Of a DNA stretch of 64,000 bases, positions 43,274 through 51,937 are shown one piece after another. The stretch is from Gemmatimonadota bacterium. Lineage in GTDB: Bacteria > Gemmatimonadota > Gemmatimonadetes > Gemmatimonadales > Gemmatimonadaceae. Both the position numbers and the translations under genes were made by a program. The DNA is taken from the NCBI GenBank assembly GCA_040388625.1, contig JAZKBK010000004.1:1-64000 (forward strand). Reading direction: 5' to 3'. How positions within the stretch are numbered: the stretch's first letter is position 1; every line of letters starts with the position of its first letter. The notes under the pieces were generated by a model that saw only the letters and a program-made list of their open reading frames with translations, had not been told where the DNA came from and made no database searches.

Positions 43274-44831
43274 GAATCAACACTACCTTGATCTGACCGG
43301 GATACTGCAGCTCGCGCTCGATCCTCAAGGCGATTTCCTCCGACAGCGTCTCCATGCGAGGATCGTCGATCACGTCCGGCGTCACTATCACCCGAACTTC
43401 GCGGCCCGCCTGGATTGCGAACACCTTCTCGACACCGCGATAGTCCGACGCGATCCGCTCGATTCCTTCGAGCCTCTTCACATACGTCTCGAATGATTCA
43501 CGACGTGCGCCCGGACGCGCTCCACTTATCGCATCCGCTGCCTGGACGAGCACGGATATCTCGCTCTCGTGCGGAACGTCGTCGTGGTGCGCGGCGATCG
43601 CGTTCACGACCAGCGGATGCTCGCCGTACTTGGTGGCCATCTCGACGCCCAGCTGCACGTGCGTTCCTTCATGCTCGTGCGTGAGCACCTTGCCAACGTC
43701 GTGCAGCAATGCGCCGCGCCGCGCCATCGCCACGTCCAGCCCCAGCTCTGCAGCCATGATGCCCGCCAGCCAGGCAACTTCCTTGGAATGATTGAGGATG
43801 TTCTGGCCGTAACTCGTGCGCCACTTCATACGCCCGATGAGCTTGAGCAGCTCGGGGTGCAATCCGTGGACGCCGCTCTCGTACGCCGCACGCTCGCCAG
43901 TCTCGATCAACGCCTTGTCGACTTCCTCGCGCGCCTTCGTTACGACTTCCTCGATGCGCCCTGGATGGATCCGCCCGTCTGCCACCAGCTTCTCCAGCGC
44001 CATGCGCGCAATCTCGCGCCGCATCGGCTCGAAGCAGCTCACCACGACGGTATCTGGCGTATCGTCGATGATCACATCGACGCCGGTCGCCAGCTCGAAG
44101 GCGCGAATGTTACGTCCTTCGCGGCCGATGATCCGTCCCTTCATTTCATCGTTGGGAAGGGCGACGGTCGAGACCGTCGTCTCCACTGTCTGCTCAGCGG
44201 CGATCCGCTGAATCGCCAGTGCGATGATCTTTTTCGCCTCCCGCTCGGCGTTGCGCCGGGATTCCTCACGAATGACTCGCACGCGATTGGCGGCATCGGC
44301 GTGGGCCTCCTCTTCGAGTCGCTTTATCAACTCGTTCTTGGCGTCCGCCGCCGACATGCCGGCCAGCGTCTCGAGCCGGCGCCGCTCGTCGGCGATGAGC
44401 CGGTCCAGCTCCGCCTGACGTTCCCCGAGCTTGCTTTCGCGAGTGGTAATCTCAGACGCGGTGCGTTTGATCTCGCGCTCGCGTTGCTCAAGTGCGTCGG
44501 CCTTGCGCTCGATCGTTCCCGCGCGCTCCTGCAACCGTCGTTCGTCGCCCTCGACGTCCTCGCGACGCTTTCGCGCTTCCGCTTCCCACTCCTCGCGGAG
44601 CCGGATGAGTTCTTCCTTTCCTTCCAGTACGGCGGTCTTGCGAAGAGCCTGTGCGTCACGTTCAGCATCACTGATAATGCGCTTCGCTGTTTGTTCGGCA
44701 GAGGCACCGGCTGCCTGCTGCCGTTCCGCCTCCACTCTGGTACCAGCTTTACGCCCTATGACGAAAAAAAGGCCGCAGCCGGCGACCAGCACAAGAATCG
44801 CGCCCGCGGCCAAAATAGCCGTGAAGTCCAT
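43242..44831 (-). CDS. rny: Ribonuclease Y
   Basis: The 529-residue membrane-anchored endoribonuclease has an N-terminal transmembrane helix (residues 5-25), a long charged coiled coil (30-200), a KH domain ([49 protein letters not shown]) and an HD domain ([48 protein letters not shown], with HD at LLHDVGK). It initiates mRNA turnover. The initiating ATG precedes [10 protein letters not shown] directly. It lies 9 nt after zapA and overlaps folD by 32 nt. Confidence 0.97.
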   Translation of the reverse strand: MDFTAILAAGAILVLVAGCGLFFVIGRKAGTRVEAERQQAAGASAEQTAKRIISDAERDAQALRKTAVLEGKEELIRLREEWEAEARKRREDVEGDERRLQERAGTIERKADALEQREREIKRTASEITTRESKLGERQAELDRLIADERRRLETLAGMSAADAKNELIKRLEEEAHADAANRVRVIREESRRNAEREAKKIIALAIQRIAAEQTVETTVSTVALPNDEMKGRIIGREGRNIRAFELATGVDVIIDDTPDTVVVSCFEPMRREIARMALEKLVADGRIHPGRIEEVVTKAREEVDKALIETGERAAYESGVHGLHPELLKLIGRMKWRTSYGQNILNHSKEVAWLAGIMAAELGLDVAMARRGALLHDVGKVLTHEHEGTHVQLGVEMATKYGEHPLVVNAIAAHHDDVPHESEISVLVQAADAISGARPGARRESFETYVKRLEGIERIASDYRGVEKVFAIQAGREVRVIVTPDVIDDPRMETLSEEIALRIERELQYPGQIKVVLIRETRAVGIAR

Positions 44832-44840
44832 CTTCGGAAG

Positions 44841-45140
44841 CTAATCGTAACGCTTGGCCGGTGGCAGCCACGGCCGGATCTCCTGACTGAGGGCGGTCAT
44901 CTGGGCCGCAAGCTCTGCGGCTTCGGCCTGGACCTGGGCCAGCTCGCCGGCCATGCGGAGACAGGCCAGAATTGCGGCCTTGTGGGTCTCCACCACCAGA
45001 CCTGACTGCATTATCTCGCGGATCGACTGATCGACCTGCTTCGCGATCGCCTGGGTTTCCTCGGCCGACGTGGCCGACCGCAGCGTGTAGTCGTCGCCGA
45101 GTATGGTGACGCGGACGGTGGTAGTCTTTGCTTTGGTCAT
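44841..45140 (-). CDS. zapA: Cell division protein ZapA
   Basis: The 99-residue protein has the ZapA globular head (TTTVRVTILGDDYTLRSATSAEETQAIAKQVDQSIREI) followed by a long helix (HKAAILACLRMAGELAQVQAEAAELAAQMTALSQEI) forming the coiled coil. ZapA crosslinks FtsZ filaments at the Z-ring. The arrangement zapB-like gene, zapA, rny downstream of pheT is found in several phyla. ATGA overlap with the coiled-coil gene. Confidence 0.9.
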   Translation of the reverse strand: MTKAKTTTVRVTILGDDYTLRSATSAEETQAIAKQVDQSIREIMQSGLVVETHKAAILACLRMAGELAQVQAEAAELAAQMTALSQEIRPWLPPAKRYD

Positions 45141-45430
45141 GCCGTGCCGTCCCGCTGTTGTTTGAGGAACCTGACACGCGCGAGCATCTTCTCCGTTCGC
45201 GTCCTGGCGACCTTGAGCCTGCGATTGAGCTCCGCGTTCTCGCGCTCCAGCTCCAGCACGCGCTGAGGCGACGTTCCAGCAACGCGGGCGGCCTCGTCTT
45301 CGACCGTGCGGAGCCGAGCCTCGGCGCTCAACGCGCGCTTGCGATAGCTCGCCAGCTCCTCGCCCAGGCGGCGCACGAGGCGGCCAAGCTGGGCGAACTG
45401 CGGATTCTCAGGTAGTGCGTGGTCTGACAC
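45137..45430 (-). CDS. Small coiled-coil protein, possible ZapB-like division factor
   Basis: This 97-residue, highly charged, nearly all-helical protein has heptads across FAQLGRLVRRLGEELASYRKRALSAEARLRTVEDEAARV and VLELERENAELNRRLKVARTRTEKMLARVRFLKQQ. The ENAELNRRL segment resembles ZapB/leucine-zipper proteins. Its ATGA overlap with zapA and overlap of 23 nt with pheT imply co-translation; a Z-ring partner role is inferred from context. The start is GTG at 45430. Confidence 0.75.
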   Translation of the reverse strand: MSDHALPENPQFAQLGRLVRRLGEELASYRKRALSAEARLRTVEDEAARVAGTSPQRVLELERENAELNRRLKVARTRTEKMLARVRFLKQQRDGTA

Positions 45431-47798
45431 CGAGCTCCTCGTTGAGGGCGCGCAGGATTCGCGCGCGGCGGCCTTCGATTTCCTTGTCGCGTAGGGTGCG
45501 CTCTGGATGCCTGAACGTCAAGCGCCAGGCGATACTCCGATATCCGTCGCCCACCCCCGCACCTCGAAATTCGTCGAAAGGCACGAGCGATTCCAGCATC
45601 TCGCCCGAATTCGTTCTGATGACGCGGGCGACGTCGGCGGCGACGACGTCGGCCGGTACCAGCAGCGCCAGGTCGAATTCGGCGGCGGGGGTGACGGGTA
45701 GCGGACGATAAACAACCGGCTCCCGCGCGATCCCGAACGCAGCAGTGAGGTCGATCTCGATTCCGAAGACCGGCGGTGCCCAGACCGGCGCGTCGACGGT
45801 GATCGGTCCGACGGTCCCGATCGTCGAGCCGTCGTGAACCACATCCCACCCATCGCGCGCCGCATTGGGCTGCAGCTCCGGACGGGACGGACCGGACTGG
45901 CCAAAGGCGGCGCGAACGATCGTCTCCGCGATCCACTTCGCGTCCCAGATGTCCATCTGTGCCGGTCTCGGATCGGTGAAATGCGCGGGACTGCGGTCGC
46001 CCGATATCACGGCCGCGGCCACGGTGCGCTCCATGGGAATCCGCTTATCCAGGCCACGACTGAAGACGACACCGACTTCGAACAACCGAACGTTGCGCGT
46101 CATGTGCGCGAAGTTGTGCTCCACGCGGCGCGCGAGCGTCTGGAGCGCGCTGGTTCGGAGCAACGCCTCGCTCTCCGCCAGCGGATTGAGAACGCGCACA
46201 CCATGCTCGCCCGCATCGGCGACGAATGGAATGGGGCGCACCTCCATCATGCCGGCTTCGACGAGCGCACGCGTCACGCGCCGCATGACGACGTATGCGG
46301 GCGACTCCGGCGCGGAACCGACCCTGAATGGACGCAGCTCGTCGGAGAAGGAATCGTAGCCACGCAAGCGCGCGACTTCCTCGATCAGATCCACCTCGAG
46401 GGTGACATCGGAGCGCCAGCGTGGCGGCGTGACGTGCAGCACCTCGTTCTCGCCGGAGTTGACCCCGAAGCCGACGCTGCCGAGCAGACGCATGCACTCT
46501 GGCGCGGAGACATGCTCGCCAAGAATCTTCGCGACGCGCGATACGCGGAGCGACAACTGATGCGGCGATGGGCGCGGCGAACCGACTGCGATCGGCGCGC
46601 CGTCGACACGTCCGCCGGCGAGCGATATTATGAGCGCCGTGGCGTAGCGCGCCAGATCGGCGGACGCGTGCGCGTCGAGTGCACGCTCGAAGCGATAACT
46701 CGCATCGGTGGATGTGCCGAGCGCGCGACGCGTCGAGCGCACCGAGCGAGGATCGAATACTGCGACTTCGAGCAGAACGTTGCTGGTGCCATCCGACACG
46801 GCGCTTTCGCTGCCACCGATCACGCCCGCAATGGCCTGCGCACGATCGGCGTCCGCGATCACCGTCATGGTCGGATCGAGCTTGCGCTCGACGCCGTCCA
46901 GCGTCGTGATGCGCTCGCCAGGCCGGGCGTTGCGCACGTGAATTTCCGGTCCGCGCAGGCGATCGAGATCGAACGCGTGCATCGGCTGACCAAAGCCGTG
47001 CAGCATGTAATTGGTCGCGTCGACGACGTTGTTGATCGGCCGCAATCCAATACTGATGAGGCGATTCGCAAGCCACTCAGGGCTCGGCTCGATCCTGACG
47101 CCGCGAATCACCGTCGCAGTGTACAGCGGACACGCTGACGGCTCATCGATGGAGACGCGAACGCCGCCGGTGCTTCCGTCACTGGTACCGTGCTCGAACG
47201 CGGGGGCAGCCGACATGCCGGGATGTTCCGGCATGTGCAGGTCGTTGCCAGTGTACGCCGAGATCTCGCGCGCCAGGCCTTCGTGCGACAGCAGATCGGG
47301 GCGATTGGGAAGCACGTCCACTACAAAGCGGGTATCGCCGGCGGGAAAGGCGTCGAGGAACGGTGTGCCTGGCGCTGCATCGGTGTGGAGCGTCAGTATG
47401 CCGTCGTGCTCGGTGCCGAGCGCGAGCTCGCGCGCTGAGCACAGCATTCCGTTTGAAGTCTCGCCACGTATCTTGCGGCGCTCGAGCTTGAGACCGCCAG
47501 GCAGCGTCGAGCCGGATGGCGCGAAGGGGTACTTCGAGCCGGCCTGAACATTGGGTGCGCCACACACGACGTCGAGCAGCTCGCCCATCCCGGCGTCCAC
47601 TTTCGTAACCCAGAGATGATCCGAATTGGGATGCGGCCTGGCCTCGACCACCAGACCGACGACGACGTCGCGGAGATCCGCGCGCAGCGAAATCACATCC
47701 TCGACTGTCGCTGCACGACTGGTTATCACATCGCGCAGCTGTTCCGGCGTGAGATCGAAATCGGTGAACTCGCGCAGCCATTCATACGACGCGTTCAT
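45408..47798 (-). CDS. pheT: Phenylalanyl-tRNA synthetase beta subunit
   Basis: The 796-residue protein has the usual domain order. It begins MNASYEWLREFTDFDLTPEQL and has a tRNA-binding OB domain (VEARPHPNSDHLWVTKVDAG, ICGAPN-like VVCGAPNV, about 45-150), the B3/B4 editing domain (INNVVDATNYMLHGFGQPMHAFDLDRLRG), the B5 domain (RWRSDVTLEVDLIEEVARLRGYD), the catalytic-like core (VEHNFAHMTRNVRLFEVGVVF) and the C-terminal FDX-ACB anticodon domain (FRHPERTLRDKEIE). It pairs with PheS to charge tRNA-Phe. ATGA overlap with pheS. Confidence 0.97.
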   Translation of the reverse strand: MNASYEWLREFTDFDLTPEQLRDVITSRAATVEDVISLRADLRDVVVGLVVEARPHPNSDHLWVTKVDAGMGELLDVVCGAPNVQAGSKYPFAPSGSTLPGGLKLERRKIRGETSNGMLCSARELALGTEHDGILTLHTDAAPGTPFLDAFPAGDTRFVVDVLPNRPDLLSHEGLAREISAYTGNDLHMPEHPGMSAAPAFEHGTSDGSTGGVRVSIDEPSACPLYTATVIRGVRIEPSPEWLANRLISIGLRPINNVVDATNYMLHGFGQPMHAFDLDRLRGPEIHVRNARPGERITTLDGVERKLDPTMTVIADADRAQAIAGVIGGSESAVSDGTSNVLLEVAVFDPRSVRSTRRALGTSTDASYRFERALDAHASADLARYATALIISLAGGRVDGAPIAVGSPRPSPHQLSLRVSRVAKILGEHVSAPECMRLLGSVGFGVNSGENEVLHVTPPRWRSDVTLEVDLIEEVARLRGYDSFSDELRPFRVGSAPESPAYVVMRRVTRALVEAGMMEVRPIPFVADAGEHGVRVLNPLAESEALLRTSALQTLARRVEHNFAHMTRNVRLFEVGVVFSRGLDKRIPMERTVAAAVISGDRSPAHFTDPRPAQMDIWDAKWIAETIVRAAFGQSGPSRPELQPNAARDGWDVVHDGSTIGTVGPITVDAPVWAPPVFGIEIDLTAAFGIAREPVVYRPLPVTPAAEFDLALLVPADVVAADVARVIRTNSGEMLESLVPFDEFRGAGVGDGYRSIAWRLTFRHPERTLRDKEIEGRRARILRALNEELGVRPRTT

Positions 47799-48835
47799 CG
47801 CGCCACCTGCGCGAGGAAGCGCATGTCGGAGTCATACAGAACGCGAATGTCCGGAATGCCGTAGCGTTGAAGCGCGATGCGAGCGGGCCCCATGCCGAAC
47901 GCCCAGCCCGTGTACTTCTCGCTATCGACGCCGGCGGCGTCCAGTACGTTTGGATGCACCATTCCCGATCCCAGAATCTCCATCCATCCCGTTCCCTTGC
48001 ACGCAGGACAGCCGGATCCCTTGCAGAGCCGGCATTCCACGTCCATCTCCGCGGATGGCTCGGTGAACGGGAAGTAGCTTGGCCTGAAGCGCGTGCGGGT
48101 CGCGCCGAAGAAGCGCGTAGCGAAATGGGTGAGCGTCGCCTTGAGATCGACGAAGCTGATTCCCTCATCCACCGCGAGTCCTTCGATCTGTGCGAACATG
48201 GGCGCGTGACTCGCGTCGAATGGATCGAGGCGATACACGTTGCCGGGTATCACGACACGAATTGGCGGCGGGCCGGCCTGCAGCGACCGAATCTGCACCG
48301 GTGACGTGTGCGTGCGAAGCACCACGTCCTCGGCGAGATACATGGTGTCGTGCATGTCCATCGCCGGGTGATCCGGCGGGAAGTTGAGCGCGGTGAAGTT
48401 GTACCACTCGGTTTCCGCTTCCGGGCCTGTCGCGACCGTGAATCCGATCTCGCGGAATATCTCGACGATTTCTTCGATGACGACGGTCACAGGATGCTCG
48501 GCGCCGCGGAACTGGCGGCGTGACGGCATGGTGAGGTCGATCTGCGGCGCGCTGGCGCGGGCGCCGGATTCGAGCTCCGTTCGGCGCGCTTCGAGCCTGC
48601 CTTCCAGGGCCTTCTTGAGGTCGTTGAAGGCGCGACCGGCGATACCGCGGTCGGGACCTTCGAACGTGGGAACGAGACGTTGCAGCTCGAGCAGGCGTCC
48701 GCTGGATCGGCCTATGAATTCCGCGCGCGCCCTTTCCAGTGAATCGGACGAGTCGGCCGCGGCGAAAGCCGCCGATGCTGCGCGTTCGAGGTCGGCAGCC
48801 GATGACTGGAAGTCGTTGAGCGTCGTTGCTGGCAC
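47795..48835 (-). CDS. pheS: Phenylalanyl-tRNA synthetase alpha subunit
   Basis: The 346-residue class II catalytic subunit has an N-terminal coiled coil (1-85) and motif 1-3 regions: EIFREIGFTVATGPEAETEWYNFTALNFPPDHPAMDMHDTMYL, LRTHTSPVQIRSL, RVVIPGNVYRLDPFDASHAPMFAQIEGL, FPFTEPSAEMDVEC, and GWMEILGSGMVHPNVLDAAG, FGMGPARIALQRYGIPDIR. A CxxCKGSGCPAC zinc-like cluster lies in ECRLCKGSGCPACKG. The start is GTG 48835, with no clear Shine-Dalgarno. A hairpin with T tract lies 30 nt upstream. Confidence 0.97.
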   Translation of the reverse strand: MPATTLNDFQSSAADLERAASAAFAAADSSDSLERARAEFIGRSSGRLLELQRLVPTFEGPDRGIAGRAFNDLKKALEGRLEARRTELESGARASAPQIDLTMPSRRQFRGAEHPVTVVIEEIVEIFREIGFTVATGPEAETEWYNFTALNFPPDHPAMDMHDTMYLAEDVVLRTHTSPVQIRSLQAGPPPIRVVIPGNVYRLDPFDASHAPMFAQIEGLAVDEGISFVDLKATLTHFATRFFGATRTRFRPSYFPFTEPSAEMDVECRLCKGSGCPACKGTGWMEILGSGMVHPNVLDAAGVDSEKYTGWAFGMGPARIALQRYGIPDIRVLYDSDMRFLAQVAR

Positions 48836-48864
48836 TTTTGCGATGGATGGACTTACAAATGAAA

Positions 48865-48896
48865 GGGGCGGACTCGTAAAGTATCGAGGCCGCCCC
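48865..48896 (-). terminator. Terminator-like hairpin between rplT and pheS (possible attenuator)
   Basis: On the minus strand GGGGCGGCCTCG and CGAGTCCGCCCC pair with one mismatch around an 8-nt loop, followed by TTTCATTTGT. It sits 30 nt before the pheS start. Either a partial terminator of infC-rpmI-rplT or a regulator of pheST; no Phe-rich leader peptide was found. Confidence 0.65.
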
Positions 48897-48941
48897 GTCA
48901 GCGCATCATCCGGCGCGATGCCGGTGAATCGTTGACGCTGC

Positions 48942-49307
48942 CTACGCGGCGGCGCTCAGCGCCTTGCGGGCCTGCTCGGCGAGCACGCCAAAGGCGGCTG
49001 CGTCGCGCACGGCGATATCGGCGAGGACCTTGCGGTCGATCTCGATGCCGGCCTTGCCGAGCCCGTTGATGAAGGTGCTGTAGCTCATGTCGTGGATGTG
49101 AGCGGCAGCGTTGATGCGAACGATCCAGAGCTTGCGGAACTCACGCTTTTTGTTCTTGCGGTCGCGGTAAGCGTACTTCCAGCCACGCTCGACGTTTTCC
49201 TTGGCGGATTTCCAGAGTTTGCTACGCGCGCCGAACGCACCGCGCGCGGCTTTCATTACCTGCTTTTTGCGCTTCAGACGCGCGACATTGGATCGTACCC
49301 TTGGCAT
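48942..49307 (-). CDS. rplT: 50S ribosomal protein L20
   Basis: The 121-residue basic protein matches L20 throughout: [100 protein letters not shown], in family order. L20 binds 23S rRNA early in 50S assembly and in many bacteria represses its own operon. AGAGGAG precedes the ATG by about 10 nt. It is the third gene of infC-rpmI-rplT. Confidence 0.98.
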   Translation of the reverse strand: MPRVRSNVARLKRKKQVMKAARGAFGARSKLWKSAKENVERGWKYAYRDRKNKKREFRKLWIVRINAAAHIHDMSYSTFINGLGKAGIEIDRKVLADIAVRDAAAFGVLAEQARKALSAAA

Positions 49308-49379
49308 GGGCTGCTACTCCTCTATGATAGGCGACGTGTGGTCGCGGATTGGACAGTTCGATTGCATTCGACGGGGCCA

Positions 49380-49399
49380 GGCGCGGATACATCCGCGCC
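49380..49399. repeat. REP-like inverted repeat between rpmI and rplT
   Basis: GGCGCGGAT-AC-ATCCGCGCC is a perfect 9-bp dyad with 2-nt spacer, just past the rpmI stop. The flank reads GGGGCCA...CTACAACTACG. It looks like a dispersed intergenic palindrome, but I found no second copy in this window. Confidence 0.45.
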
Positions 49400-49405
49400 C
49401 TACAA

Positions 49406-49603
49406 CTACGCCACCAACAAACGTTTCATGCGCTTTTCGTCGCCCGATGTCGCGATGGTGCCGGGGCGGCGCAGGTTGCGCTTCCGCTTGGCGGATTTCT
49501 TGGTGAGGATGTGGCTCTTGTTGGCCTTGTTGCGCCGAACCTTGCCGCTACCTGTAATAGAGAAGCGCTTTTTCGCGCCCTTGTGTGTCTTCATCTTCGG
49601 CAT
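49406..49603 (-). CDS. rpmI: 50S ribosomal protein L35
   Basis: The 65-residue, strongly basic protein begins [24 protein letters not shown] and continues [21 protein letters not shown], the canonical L35 sequence. It lies 9 nt after infC. A 98-bp gap with an inverted repeat separates it from rplT. Confidence 0.98.
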   Translation of the reverse strand: MPKMKTHKGAKKRFSITGSGKVRRNKANKSHILTKKSAKRKRNLRRPGTIATSGDEKRMKRLLVA

Positions 49604-49612
49604 GCTAGTCCC

Positions 49613-50128
49613 TCACTTGGGTGCCAGAATCATCGTCATGGATTTTCCCTCGAACTTCGGATCTGCCTCGATCTTGCTCACGTCGACCAGCTCCTGGGCG
49701 ACACGAATCACGACCTTCCTTCCCAGCTCGGGGTGCGCGATCTGGCGCCCGCGAAACATCAAGGTGACCTTCACCTTGTTCCCTTCACCCAAAAATTCAC
49801 GCGCGTGCCGGACCTTGGTCTGGAAGTCATGCTCCTCGATGCCCGGGCGGAATTTGACTTCCTTGAGCTCGATCACATGCTGCTTTTTCTTGGCCTGACG
49901 AGCCATCTTGGCCTGCTCGAACTTGTACTTCCCGAAGTCCATGATTCGGACGACCGGAGGACGAGCAAGTGGTGCGACTTCGACGAGATCGAGGCCGAGC
50001 TCCTGCGCTCTGCTCAATGCCGTATCAACATCCATGATTCCAAGCTGGGCGCCGTCGTCGCCTATGACACGAAGAGGCGAAAAACGGATCTGACGATTGA
50101 CGCGCGGACCTTTGACGTCTGGGGGGAT
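49613..50128 (-). CDS. infC: Translation initiation factor IF-3, probable AUC start codon
   Basis: The ~171-residue protein has the IF3 N domain (VNRQIRFSPLRVIGDDGAQLGIMDVDTALSRAQELGLDLVEVAPLARPPVVRIMDFGKYKFEQ), a Lys-rich linker (QAKKKQHVIELKEVKFRPGIEEHDF) and the C domain with FLGEGNKVKVTLMFRGRQIAHPELG. It blocks subunit joining and proofreads start codons. No ATG or GTG is available. GAGG at about 50137-50140 is 8 nt before an ATC (50126-50128) but only 3 nt from an in-frame TTG (50132-50134), so AUC is favoured; IF3 genes classically use such codons for self-control. Confidence 0.93.
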   Translation of the reverse strand: MPPDVKGPRVNRQIRFSPLRVIGDDGAQLGIMDVDTALSRAQELGLDLVEVAPLARPPVVRIMDFGKYKFEQAKMARQAKKKQHVIELKEVKFRPGIEEHDFQTKVRHAREFLGEGNKVKVTLMFRGRQIAHPELGRKVVIRVAQELVDVSKIEADPKFEGKSMTMILAPK

Positions 50129-50134
50129 GAGCAA

Positions 50135-50318
50135 AACCTCGATAAGAGAGAAAACAAAAAACGCGGGCCTCCCACGTAGGAGTCCGCGCCAAACCCACCG
50201 TGGCGGTCACGGTGTGAATGATTCAGGACGCCTACAGCACCTCGGCAACGCCGGGGCCGGAGGGTGGGTCGCCGCTAGGCAACCACTTTCCGCATTAAAC
50301 TAAGCCTGGAAAGTTACC
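50135..50318 (-). promoter_or_regulatory. Leader region upstream of infC with hairpins and T tract
   Basis: Two structures precede infC on the minus strand: a perfect 7-bp hairpin CACCGTG/CACGGTG (50196-50214) and a GC-rich hairpin (50162-50188) followed by TTTTTT (50156-50161), about 20 nt before the infC ribosome-binding site. The latter either terminates the metallo-hydrolase unit or attenuates infC-rpmI-rplT. No gene is seen in these 184 bp. Confidence 0.55.
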
Positions 50319-51203
50319 CTAGGCCGATTCCGGACGCAAGCTGTAGGCCTTCCCGTCGAATTGCACCCGACCCCACGGCACCACGGCGTCGTGTTCGAAG
50401 ATGACGGTCCAGTCTCCCTGCTCCACTCGCTTGAGGAGCCCACGCTTGGACTCGAGAGTGACCAGCGGCTCCACGTCGTAACCCATGATCCACGGGAGCG
50501 GCAGATGGGCATGCGTCGGGACCAGATCGCCCAGAAAGATCGCGGTCTCGCCCGCCGAACGAATGACCACGCTCTGGTGGTATGGCGTGTGGCCCGGCGT
50601 CACCAGCACGCCGATCCCATCCACGATTTCCGATTCCCCTTCCAGCAGCTCCAGCTGCCCGGATTCGAGAGTCGGGACGTAGTTGCGATCGAAGTAGCTC
50701 GCCGCTGTGCGCTCGTTCGTATGGGTTGCGAATTCGTACTCGCCCCGCTGCACCAGGTAGCGCGCGCGCGGAAACGTGGGACGTACCACGCCCGCGTCGT
50801 CCACGAACGTGTTGCCGCCGGCGTGGTCGAAGTGCAGGTGTGTGCTGATGAGGATCGCAATCTGTTCGGGGCTCACGCCTACCTGTGCGAGACCGTCTTC
50901 GAGCGCGGTGCGTCCATTGGCGCCGACGTTCTCCACGCCGTAGATCTCGTGGAACTTCGCGTTCTCCTTGTTGCCTGCACCGCTGTCGATGAGAATGAGA
51001 CCGCTCGGATGCTCGATGAGAAGACAGCGCATGCCAAGCTGGATGCGGTTGCGCTCGTCGGCGGGTATGCGACGCTCCCACAGTGGCTTGGGCACGACGC
51101 CGAACATCGCGCCACCGTCGAGTCGCTGACCGCCTGCCTGTATCGCGTGAACGACAAGATTGCCGATGCTACGTGATTGTACGAGTGGAGTGGGTGCTGG
51201 CAT
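50319..51203 (-). CDS. Metallo-beta-lactamase-fold hydrolase (lactonase-like)
   Basis: The 294-residue protein has the MBL metal motif STHLHFDHAGGN (HxHxDH), GMRCLLIEHPSGLILIDSGAG before it, GVLVTPGHTPYHQSVVI (third His), TAIFLGDLVPTHAHL (bridging Asp) and VIFEHDAVVPWG (last His). The order and spacing resemble N-acyl-homoserine lactonases and related long-loop MBL hydrolases, but substrate cannot be fixed. ATG 51203 is chosen because upstream sequence in the frame overlaps the exonuclease gene. It is the last gene after arcA and the DnaQ-like gene. Confidence 0.85.
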   Translation of the reverse strand: MPAPTPLVQSRSIGNLVVHAIQAGGQRLDGGAMFGVVPKPLWERRIPADERNRIQLGMRCLLIEHPSGLILIDSGAGNKENAKFHEIYGVENVGANGRTALEDGLAQVGVSPEQIAILISTHLHFDHAGGNTFVDDAGVVRPTFPRARYLVQRGEYEFATHTNERTAASYFDRNYVPTLESGQLELLEGESEIVDGIGVLVTPGHTPYHQSVVIRSAGETAIFLGDLVPTHAHLPLPWIMGYDVEPLVTLESKRGLLKRVEQGDWTVIFEHDAVVPWGRVQFDGKAYSLRPESA

Positions 51204-51235
51204 TTTGTAGTACCTGTATTGCCTGCGAGTATTGC

Positions 51236-51937
51236 CTACGCGGTGCGGTCGTCGAGAGCGGCGGTCGGCATCGGCGACGGACGCCGGTTCTTGCCGCTGC
51301 GCGATCCACGACTCGTGGCGCGCTGAATGTCGTCCCAGGTGGTGAAGCCGCGATCCGCGGCATCGTCTATCATACGGAGCAAACAATGCGCCGTAATGAT
51401 CGCGTCGCCGGCTGCGCTGTGTCTCGTGCCGCGGTTGAGCTGATAGCGCGACGGCACGTCGAGAACGCCGTAATGATGTGCTACGTAGTCGAGCGACTTG
51501 CGCGGCAACTGCGGAAGCAGCGCGCGCGCAAGTCGAACGGTGCAGAGCCGCAATGCGGTCGGCGTCTTGCCCACCGCGCGCTCCAGCTCGGCGCTCACGA
51601 ATCCCCAGTCGAACTGTGCGTTATGCGCGACGAAGATGTTGCCGGCCAGTGCCATCACAAGCTCCGGTACGATCTCCTCGAAGCGCGGCGCTGTCGCGAC
51701 CATCCCCTCGCTGATGCCAGTGAGGTGCGTAATGAAGGGCGGGATGAAGCGATCCGGATTCACCAGGCGCTCGAATATCTCGGTGATACGACCTTCCGAT
51801 ACGACGACTACCGCGATCTCGGTTATGCGATGGCCGTACGCCGGACTGCCGCCGGTCGTTTCGACGTCTACAACGGCGTACGACAGCCGGCTCAGATTCA
51901 TCGTGCTGCCGACTGCGCGGCTCACCGTATCGCTCAC
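51236..51937 (-). CDS. DnaQ-like 3'-5' exonuclease (DEDD family)
   Basis: The 233-residue protein has ExoI SYAVVDVETTGGSPAYGHRITEIAVVVV (the DxE catalytic pair), HLTGISEGMVATAPRFEEIV, ExoII VFVAHNAQFDWGFVSAELER (N-x3-F-D) and ExoIII RHSAAGDAIITAHCLLRM (H-x4-D). This is the epsilon/PolC-type proofreading fold; the short size without polymerase or helicase domains suggests a stand-alone exonuclease. The GTG at 51937 overlaps the arcA stop as GTGA; ATG 51901 is an alternative. A basic tail (SRGSRSGKNRRP) follows the domain. Confidence 0.9.
   Translation of the reverse strand: MSDTVSRAVGSTMNLSRLSYAVVDVETTGGSPAYGHRITEIAVVVVSEGRITEIFERLVNPDRFIPPFITHLTGISEGMVATAPRFEEIVPELVMALAGNIFVAHNAQFDWGFVSAELERAVGKTPTALRLCTVRLARALLPQLPRKSLDYVAHHYGVLDVPSRYQLNRGTRHSAAGDAIITAHCLLRMIDDAADRGFTTWDDIQRATSRGSRSGKNRRPSPMPTAALDDRTA

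Noticed and set aside
43569-45005. 478-codon plus-strand frame opposite rny and zapA
   Set aside because: Antisense shadow; both opposing genes are unambiguous.
45834-47138. 434-codon plus-strand frame opposite pheT
   Set aside because: Antisense shadow of pheT; no domain or start signal.
48836-48941. Phe-rich leader peptide for pheST attenuation
   Set aside because: No short frame with clustered Phe codons before the hairpin.
49092-49898. 268-codon plus-strand frame across rplT, rpmI and infC
   Set aside because: It crosses three certain minus-strand genes and the inverted repeat between two of them.
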